Assembly: GCA_035541995.1 (NCBI GenBank)
Contig: DATKMG010000372.1
Span: forward strand, 1-11,594
Direction: 5' to 3'
Source of the DNA: DATKMG01 sp035541995
Lineage (GTDB): Bacteria > Acidobacteriota > Terriglobia > Versatilivoradales > Versatilivoraceae
Length of the DNA stretch: 11,594 bases
Below, piece after piece: positions 6,737 to 11,594 of the stretch (the first letter of the stretch is position 1; each line of letters starts with the position of its first letter). Under the pieces are notes generated by a model, which did no database searches, was not told the origin of the DNA, and was given only the letters and a program-made list of their open reading frames with translations. Both the position numbers and the translations under genes were made by a program.

Positions 6737-8803
6737 TTACCAGATGTAATCTTTAGCGATGTCACGGCGGTCATGACCATCGAGGACATGGACCACTCTG
6801 ATTTTCTTCATGCTGACCGGAGAAAGCTGCCCGATTGGAATAAAAATGATCTTGCGACCTAAGCGATCGGCTATGGTTCTGAAAATTGAACGAGGAGGAT
6901 GGGCTGCGACAAAAACAACAAACTTTTCCAGCGTATAATCGAGGGCTGCCAGAAGAAGGATTTCTGACTTCGATTCGGCAAACCAGTAATCCGGATCGTG
7001 CCAAACATCTTTCACGCGTCGAGGAGGGTAAGAGAGCAGGAAGCCCCCGTACTCGGCTCGGGCAATCCCCGGCCCAACGGGATGGCTGTAAGGATCAGTT
7101 GAATAAAAAGCCATGTCTGATTCCTGGCTGTGCTCCCCAAGCCAGGTCATACACCAGGGGAAATGGTTCTCCCGGTCTTCGTCGAAAATCACCACGACAG
7201 CTCCAACCTCGCCCGAGATCCTTTGGAATTCACGGACGTAGATTTTGCCTTCGTGCCAGTTGCGCAGAGTTTCGCGGACATCGACGCCATCGAGCAGCGA
7301 GTGCGTGAACGGTTCGACGCGGGACCGCTCTTCCGAGAGAATACTCTTCCCTTTCTTGCGCAGGAAAATCCCGTAGTTTTCGACAACGATATCTTCCGGC
7401 GGATAGGAGCAGAGGGCGGAACCGTCAAACTGTTGGGCCCATTCACCAGGAAATTTCTCTTTTCTCCGCCCCATTAAGCCCAAAGGCTTGGGAAGCGACT
7501 TCTTTCTTGGAAGCCGCCGACGCAGGCGAATCCGCTTGGTATCGAGATCAAGCTCTTCCCCGGAGATATTTACCGTCATCAAGTCAGAGTTTTCTTTTTG
7601 AAACGGCGAACGTGCTGCCAGTTCCCACAATTCCCAGGCGAAGTTGTCGTCAACAGCCGACCGTGCAGAAACCGTCAGATCGTACAACCCGGCCACCAAC
7701 CCCTGGCTTACCAACGCCAGGTTGCGGGAATAGCGCCCAAACAAGCGCCGCTGCCAATGTGCCAGCTTTTCCCGGGTATTCTTCTCGTAACGACGCTCAG
7801 CTTCAGCAAAGAGGCAGAAATTCAGCCGCTGTCGGTCCATGAAATGAAATCGATCCGGGGGCGTGGGAAACCCGACATCTTGTGAATCGGTTGTTGTCGC
7901 TGAGGGTGACTGAATTGTAGGGCCTTGACCTGCAGCCTGAGACTCTCCAAAACTCTCTTTTGACCAGCCAACATGACGGCTGGCTCGCCGGACAACGGTT
8001 TCCAAGACAACTTGAGGGTCTTCAGGCCCTCCGACAATCAGCTGGAACGAGTCAGCCTTGGTCTCCGGTTCTGGTAGAGACACATCCTGCACGCCCTCTT
8101 CCCATTTGTAGCCGTACCGTCTCAATTCGTATACAGCCTGAAGAAAAGGATACTCAATCAGCACTTCCGCCAGGCATTCGGGGTGCAGGTTGAGTAATTG
8201 GATCCCTTCACGGCGAACCCTGGCAAGTGGCTCAGCCTGTGGTTGACACATCGCCTCCATCACCGCATCCAACAAATTCAATGAGATTACCACCAGGACT
8301 CGTGCCAATGGATCTGCACTTTGAAGCTTCCAGGCGATGCCGCTTGCGTGCCTGGCTACTTCAAACACCTTGGGCTGAGGGTGCGCCCGGTATGCGGCGA
8401 CATACTGTGGATATCCAATGCGACGGACTGCGTACGGATCCGGATAAACCTCCGCCAGGTGAGGTCGCTCTCCAACGTCCGGATCGACGAAGAACACCTC
8501 CGCTCCGACCTCCTGCGCTGTTCGGATGGCCTCAATGAAGGGGTCTGTAATCTCAACCGGGACATAGACACTCGTGCCTTCACTCTTATCCTGGTAAAGG
8601 ATGACAGACAATTCAGGGAGCCGGTCCACCGCCCGCAAGAAAGCGCTTTCGAGTGTCGCCGGCAATTCGACAGCTACAACCTGCGGCTTATCTTGAAGGA
8701 TCGCTTTGCGGACTTCTTCAGCAAATTCCAGGTGATACGGAACTACCGGCAAGTAACGGATCCGCCCCTGTTGCAAGTCGGGATGCAGGTCAGCGCTGGA
8801 CAT
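6737..8803 (-). CDS. Unrecognised 688-residue protein coupled to a MoxR-type ATPase; N-terminus TraB/ChaN/EreA-like
   Basis: I do not recognise a named family. Residues about 12-240 have alternating beta/alpha character resembling the TraB/ChaN/EreA-like superfamily: IRYLPVVPYHLEFAEEV with His24, QVVAVELPATLE with Glu46, AEVFFVDPDVGERP. DUF5682-type partners of MoxR ATPases have a broadly similar start, but I cannot confirm membership. A low-complexity linker (about 285-315) leads to a charged segment (317-460, with RLRRRLPRKK at 427-436). The C-terminal part (about 470-688) has IVVENYGIFLRKKGKSILSE, AVVVIFDED, a Trp-rich stretch (550-610) and a final alpha/beta segment. There is no signal peptide or membrane helix. 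The start overlaps the ATPase stop by 14 nt and has a strong SD (GGAGGAGG), so the two are co-transcribed and probably act together. Confidence 0.85.
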   Translation of the reverse strand: MSSADLHPDLQQGRIRYLPVVPYHLEFAEEVRKAILQDKPQVVAVELPATLESAFLRAVDRLPELSVILYQDKSEGTSVYVPVEITDPFIEAIRTAQEVGAEVFFVDPDVGERPHLAEVYPDPYAVRRIGYPQYVAAYRAHPQPKVFEVARHASGIAWKLQSADPLARVLVVISLNLLDAVMEAMCQPQAEPLARVRREGIQLLNLHPECLAEVLIEYPFLQAVYELRRYGYKWEEGVQDVSLPEPETKADSFQLIVGGPEDPQVVLETVVRRASRHVGWSKESFGESQAAGQGPTIQSPSATTTDSQDVGFPTPPDRFHFMDRQRLNFCLFAEAERRYEKNTREKLAHWQRRLFGRYSRNLALVSQGLVAGLYDLTVSARSAVDDNFAWELWELAARSPFQKENSDLMTVNISGEELDLDTKRIRLRRRLPRKKSLPKPLGLMGRRKEKFPGEWAQQFDGSALCSYPPEDIVVENYGIFLRKKGKSILSEERSRVEPFTHSLLDGVDVRETLRNWHEGKIYVREFQRISGEVGAVVVIFDEDRENHFPWCMTWLGEHSQESDMAFYSTDPYSHPVGPGIARAEYGGFLLSYPPRRVKDVWHDPDYWFAESKSEILLLAALDYTLEKFVVFVAAHPPRSIFRTIADRLGRKIIFIPIGQLSPVSMKKIRVVHVLDGHDRRDIAKDYIW

Positions 8804-9638
8804 AGCGCAGCGCCTCCTCCCCCAGGGTCTGTAGGATCGCCGTCTTCAAGGAACCAGGCAGGTTTGCTGACGGACCCATATTCACCAGCTTGATGGCAAA
8901 GCGGGCGATGTTGATTCCGTCCCGGACCGTGTAGCGTTCGTCAGCTTCGTGCGCCGCTTGCAGGAAATCGGTGACGTAGTCCAACACCTGATCGTCAGCA
9001 AACGGCAGGTTCTCTTTGAGAATTAGTCTCTCCTCTTCTCGTTCAGGGAAGTCCAGGTAGATTTGGGGTTGGAGCCGGGAGTGGATGTACTCGGGCAACT
9101 CGAATGTGGATGCGTCGTCATTCATGGTGGCTACCAGGCGGAAATCTCGATGGGCCTTAATCTTGATGCCCGCAACGATCGATTCCACGTAGCGGCGGCT
9201 GTCGAGCAGCGGCGCAAGGCTGGCCCAGCTCTTTTCGCTCATGCGATTGCCCTCGTCGAGAATCACAATGCCGCCCCGAACCATGGCCGTCACCAGCGGA
9301 GAGGCGACATAACGAAGCATGCCGGCCGATTCGATCACGGGAGTAACCAGCAAATCTTCGGGCCGCGTGTCCAGAGTCGCCTGCAGGATGTACACTTCCC
9401 TACCCATCCTCTTGGCCACGGCGTAACCCAGCGTAGTTTTGCCGACTCCCGGTTTTCCCAGCAGTCGAGGACTCATGGGGACATCCTGGCTGTCGACCAG
9501 CATCCAGGCCGCCATCAATTGACGCATTAAGTCTTCCTGCCCGACCCAGCGAATTGGTAATTCGTCCGGATGAGCCAGATAGAGCGTCACATCGTCGATG
9601 GTAACTGTCCGCATGGGTGATGTCTTTTCTGTATCCAT
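8790..9638 (-). CDS. MoxR-type AAA+ ATPase
   Basis: This 282-residue cytoplasmic ATPase is of the MoxR/AAA_5 type, a class thought to remodel or activate partner proteins. Walker A is GKPGVGKT (61-68). Walker B is IVILDEGN (124-131). Sensor 1 is in VATMND (169-174), a candidate arginine finger is Arg188 in HSRLQP, and a sensor 2-like Arg239 lies in YTVRDGINIARF. I chose ATG at 9638 because AGAGGA lies just upstream; an in-frame ATG at 9710 has no support. MoxR genes usually sit with a VWA-domain partner. None is in this window; instead the 688-residue gene follows with a 14-nt overlap, making it the likely partner or substrate adaptor. Confidence 0.9.
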   Translation of the reverse strand: MDTEKTSPMRTVTIDDVTLYLAHPDELPIRWVGQEDLMRQLMAAWMLVDSQDVPMSPRLLGKPGVGKTTLGYAVAKRMGREVYILQATLDTRPEDLLVTPVIESAGMLRYVASPLVTAMVRGGIVILDEGNRMSEKSWASLAPLLDSRRYVESIVAGIKIKAHRDFRLVATMNDDASTFELPEYIHSRLQPQIYLDFPEREEERLILKENLPFADDQVLDYVTDFLQAAHEADERYTVRDGINIARFAIKLVNMGPSANLPGSLKTAILQTLGEEALRYVQR

Positions 9639-10144
9639 TTTTCCTCTGCAATCCTTCCTAATTCGAAGATCAGGTAACCATGAGGCTAGCATCGGGGCAA
9701 CTGGCGGCATCCAATCCCTGGTCGTGGCTCTTAACCTCTACCTGGATTTCGCAGTGAGTCTCTGCCTCGGCGTTTCAAAAGAGCGCCCCATGATCTTTTC
9801 AAGCTCACCAGCGCAGATGACAACGCATCCGATTCCCCCTTTGAAGGGGAGCTGTGAAAAAATTCGGAATATCTGTAAAGCACGGCGTGAGGGCACGCCG
9901 CCTCCATTGATTCGCAAGGAGTTCCAAGCGCCGTGGAGGCCCGGTGCCCCCACCGGGCGAATTTCTTCATAGCTTCAGGGGGTGAAGGGGGCCGTCTCTG
10001 TTTCGAACTGACGGGCTTCTTTGATAAAGGGACGTCAGTGCTTTAGCCATGATTACCAACTTTCTGGGTGCCATTCGACGCATCACTACCCTGTTTCTGA
10101 ACCACACCTCCTCCCCCTCGCACCTGCCCCCTGAAACCTGATGT
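9639..10144. other. Gene-free region between the MoxR-type gene and the integron integrase
   Basis: No ORF here looks protein-coding. It should contain the promoter of the MoxR operon, but I see no convincing -35/-10 pair. The middle (9850-9974) is a nested palindromic element. The part next to the integrase stop (9990-10144) is pyrimidine-rich on the plus strand and shows no recognisable gene, RNA or terminator. Confidence 0.5.
9850..9974. repeat. Nested inverted-repeat element (MITE-like or structured repeat)
   Basis: Outer arms AGCTGTGAAAAAATTCG (9850-9866) and CGAATTTCTTCATAGCT (9958-9974) are complementary at 15 of 17 positions. C-rich and G-rich runs lie just outside them (9836-9840 and 9986-9991). 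Inside are a 7-bp hairpin CGGCGTG/CACGCCG (9883-9900), a CCTCCA/TGGAGG pair (9901-9906 with 9934-9939) and an 8-bp hairpin GCCCGGTG/CACCGGGC (9939-9958). The whole 125-nt block can fold into a branched stem. It encodes nothing obvious, so a non-autonomous mobile repeat is the simplest reading. Confidence 0.6.
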
Positions 10145-11155
10145 CTAAGCCCCCACTGGCTGCCCCACCTCGATCGAATCCAGTGGGCTACGGACCCCTT
10201 TTCCACCCTTGTTCATGACATGGGTGTAAATCATGGTGGTCCTCACGTCCTGATGCCCCAGCAGTTCCTGGACGGTCCGGATGTCGTAACCGTCCTCCAG
10301 TAGGTGGGTGGCAAAGCTATGGCGGAACGTGTGGCAACTTCCCGGTTTGATGAGGCCGGCCCGACGGACGGCCGCCCCCACGGCCCGCTGCAACGTGTTC
10401 TCATCCTGGTGGTGCCGCCGAACTGCGCCACTGCGTGGATCCACTGAGCGCTTGGACGAAGGAAAGACATACTGCCATCCCCACTCTCTGCAGGCATTCG
10501 GATATTTCCGCGCCAGGGCATCCGGCAGGTAGACTTCGCCGAATCCCTCTTTGAGATCTGCCGTATGCAGGGCTTTTACCCTTTCCAGGTGCCGCTGCAA
10601 TGGTTTAATCAGGGCTTCCGGCAGGGGCGTCACGCGGTCTTTCTGGCCTTTGCCATCTCGAACGACGACCTGCCGGTAGCTGAAGTCCAGGTCCTTGGTC
10701 CTCAGGCGCAGGCACTCCATGAGGCGCAGTCCCGCCCCGTATAACAGGCTGGCCATCAGCCACTCTGTCCCCTCAAGCTGCGCGAGAACTGCCCGGACTT
10801 CCTCTCGGGTAAAGACCATCGGCAGGCGTTGAGGCCTCTTGGCCTTTTCGATATCCTTGAATTGTCCCAATTCCCTTTTCAGCACGTTCCGGTAAAGGAA
10901 CAGCAGCGCACTGAGCGCCTGGTTCTGTGTGGATGCCGTGACCTTGTGATTGACAGCCAGATGAGTGAGATATCGGCTCACTTCCGCTTCCCCCAGATCT
11001 TCCGGGTGTCGCTTGTGGTGAAAGAGGATGAATTCACGCACCCAGCGAACATAAGATTCTTCGGTCCGGATGCTATAATGGCGAACGCGGATAGCAGCAC
11101 GCAATTGGTCGAGCAGCCTGGGTTTTTCCGGGACCTTCGAGGCATAATCTCCCAT
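10145..11155 (-). CDS. intI: Integron integrase (tyrosine recombinase, IntI family)
   Basis: This 336-residue recombinase would insert and excise gene cassettes at attI/attC. IntI1 is 337 residues. The N-terminal SAM-like core-binding domain (about 12-100) starts KPRLLDQLRAAIRVRHYSIRTEESY, the family hallmark. The catalytic residues Arg144 (GAGLRLMECLRL), His275 and Arg278 (CHTFRHSFATHLL), His301 (LLGHQDV) and Tyr310 (MIYTHV) are all present. The IntI-specific insert between motifs II and III is present at about 213-243 (ALARKYPNACREWGWQYVF, then DPRSG and VRRHH), separating it from XerC/D. ATG at 11155 has a good SD (GGAGAG). It is transcribed away from the cassette, the usual integron arrangement. 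There is no frameshift or truncation, so it is probably active. Confidence 0.97.
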   Translation of the reverse strand: MGDYASKVPEKPRLLDQLRAAIRVRHYSIRTEESYVRWVREFILFHHKRHPEDLGEAEVSRYLTHLAVNHKVTASTQNQALSALLFLYRNVLKRELGQFKDIEKAKRPQRLPMVFTREEVRAVLAQLEGTEWLMASLLYGAGLRLMECLRLRTKDLDFSYRQVVVRDGKGQKDRVTPLPEALIKPLQRHLERVKALHTADLKEGFGEVYLPDALARKYPNACREWGWQYVFPSSKRSVDPRSGAVRRHHQDENTLQRAVGAAVRRAGLIKPGSCHTFRHSFATHLLEDGYDIRTVQELLGHQDVRTTMIYTHVMNKGGKGVRSPLDSIEVGQPVGA

Positions 11156-11184
11156 CAGAACTCTCCTCACCAAGCTTAACTGCT

Positions 11185-11214
11185 TGACACGGCGAAAGAT
11201 TGAAGCGTATCGTT
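11185..11214 (+). promoter_or_regulatory. Candidate cassette promoter Pc
   Basis: A perfect -35 TTGACA (11185-11190) and a -10-like TATCGT (11209-11214; 4 of 6) are separated by 18 nt. They point toward the cassette ORF at 11278. In known integrons Pc lies in intI or attI and drives cassette expression; this placement between integrase and cassette fits. Confidence 0.5.
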
Positions 11215-11220
11215 TCAATC
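11200..11220. promoter_or_regulatory. Near-perfect inverted repeat in the attI/promoter region
   Basis: ATTGAAGCG (11200-11208), spacer TAT, CGTTTCAAT (11212-11220) are complementary at 8 of 9 positions. The repeat covers the Pc -10 candidate. It could be a repressor operator or an integrase-binding site; the sequence alone does not decide. Confidence 0.4.
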
Positions 11221-11229
11221 CGAGGTGGA

Positions 11230-11258
11230 ATATTACCCCATTTCGGGGATCTACTCAA
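11230..11258 (-). promoter_or_regulatory. Candidate integrase promoter Pint
   Basis: On the minus strand TTGAGT (11258-11253) and TAATAT (11235-11230) are spaced by exactly 17 nt; each matches its consensus at 4 of 6. The spacer contains a CCCC/GGGG mini-hairpin (11236-11248). It reads toward intI with a leader of about 70 nt, and it overlaps the presumed attI region. Confidence 0.45.
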
Positions 11259-11259
11259 T

Positions 11260-11270
11260 GTTCTGCGGCT
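11260..11270 (+). other. attI/cassette junction: left core site of the first cassette
   Basis: GTTCTGCGGCT is an exact reverse complement of AGCCGCAGAAC at 11583-11593. Integron crossover occurs between G and TT of a GTTRRRY core, so the cassette would begin at T11261. The core GTTCTGC keeps GTT and the terminal pyrimidine but departs from RRR. attI proper would be the sequence immediately left, about 11190-11260. Confidence 0.6.
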
Positions 11271-11277
11271 ATTTTCT

Positions 11278-11583
11278 ATGAATTGTTCTAACTGTTCGAA
11301 CATCTGGGAAAGGCAAGAAATTAATTCACCTGGGCAACTCACCTCAGTTTTGCAAACCGTTAAGGCCGCTGTCGCGCAGGGTATTCTTGTCTCGGAAGAA
11401 GCAGCAGAGCTCGGTTCGTTCCCAATTGAACAGAGCGCAACTTTTCAAGGTTTAAAACCAGAAGGACCCTGGCCGGACGTCATTGATTATTATTTCAAGT
11501 GTGCGAAATGTGGCCAACGTTTTCAACTTTCCGCAGAGACATACCACGGTAGTGGTGGCGAGTGGTCGCGTTTAGGTCGGTAA
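11278..11583 (+). CDS. First gene-cassette ORF: small zinc-ribbon-like protein of unknown function
   Basis: I do not recognise a named family. The 101-residue product opens with MNCSNCSNIW (Cys3, Cys6) and has a second CxxC in YYFKCAKCGQRF (Cys75, Cys78), so the termini could form one zinc ribbon around a helical centre (LTSVLQTVKAAVAQGILVSEEAAEL). The C-terminus is AETYHGSGGEWSRLGR. There is no signal peptide or membrane helix. The frame is open back to 11200, but ATG at 11278 begins the CxxC motif, lies 18 nt inside the proposed cassette boundary and is preferred. No clear SD precedes it, which is common in cassettes. The stop codon touches the presumed attC start. Position and orientation opposite intI identify it as cassette cargo. 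Confidence 0.8.
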   Translation: MNCSNCSNIWERQEINSPGQLTSVLQTVKAAVAQGILVSEEAAELGSFPIEQSATFQGLKPEGPWPDVIDYYFKCAKCGQRFQLSAETYHGSGGEWSRLGR

Positions 11584-11594
11584 GCCGCAGAACC
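11583..11594 (+). other. Probable start of attC (R'' core), cut by the window edge
   Basis: AGCCGCAGAAC (11583-11593) begins in the cassette stop codon and is the exact complement of the left cassette boundary. The R'' core would be GCAGAAC (11587-11593). The central part and R' of the attC lie beyond the window, so the site is only partly supported. Confidence 0.5.

Noticed and set aside
8321..8893. 190-codon plus-strand ORF, and other plus-strand ORFs between 6886 and 9530
   Set aside because: They lie antisense to the MoxR-type and 688-residue genes, which show clear domain motifs and coupled starts; their translations have no family character.
9967..10206. 79-codon minus-strand ORF overlapping the integrase 3' end
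   Set aside because: It overlaps intI out of frame, has no SD, and its composition is unlike a protein.
11281..11297. GTTC direct repeat resembling an alphaproteobacterial LexA box
   Set aside because: Spacing is 5 nt rather than 7, and the repeat is explained by the coding of the CSNCS segment in the cassette protein.
1..11594. CRISPR array, tRNA genes, transposase genes
   Set aside because: No regularly spaced repeats, no tRNA-like cloverleaf and no transposase motifs were seen; the only recombinase is the integron integrase.

Overview
The window looks like an accessory-rich piece of chromosome from an uncultured, environmental Gram-negative-type bacterium of moderate GC content. The clues are a DUF4388/J-domain/TPR protein, a secreted TPR-peptidase MA protein, a Mut7-C RNase protein, a GxxExxY protein and many short interspersed repeats. 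This mix is common in Acidobacteriota and similar deep-branching lineages. That assignment is an inference, because no taxonomic marker except the RNase P RNA is present.

Layout. (1) Positions 15-1523 (+) encode an exported TPR/gluzincin-type metallopeptidase-like protein. It converges on a sugar-nucleotide epimerase (2466-1531, -). (2) A DUF4388-DnaJ-TPR protein (2667-4253, +) is divergent from the epimerase. Its stop codon overlaps the 3' end of the RNase P RNA gene rnpB (about 4733-4252, -). rnpB has a good sigma70-like promoter and a repeat-built hairpin expanding its P12 helix. (3) Positions 4777-5145 hold a doubtful 71-codon ORF and a hairpin-bearing repeat-like block. (4) A Mut7-C ubiquitin/RNase protein (5937-5146, -) and a GxxExxY PD-(D/E)XK protein (6592-6215, -) are separated and flanked by copies of a short CCTTCGTG...TTCGTGGA repeat. 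(5) A translationally coupled pair on the minus strand has a MoxR-type AAA+ ATPase (9638-8790) followed by an unrecognised 688-residue protein (8803-6737). (6) A roughly 500-nt gene-free stretch contains a nested palindromic element. (7) The right end is an integron platform: a complete integron integrase (11155-10145, -), a compact divergent regulatory/attI region, and the first gene cassette (+) encoding a 101-residue zinc-ribbon-like protein.

The most notable result is the integron. The integrase keeps all RHRHY catalytic residues and the IntI-specific insert. The presumed first cassette is bounded by an exact 11-bp inverted repeat: GTTCTGCGGCT just before the cassette ORF and AGCCGCAGAAC at its stop codon. 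That is what complementary R'/R'' core sites predict, though with a non-canonical core. The attC body and any further cassettes lie past the right edge of the window. The MoxR plus 688-residue module is the second candidate for an uncharacterised system.
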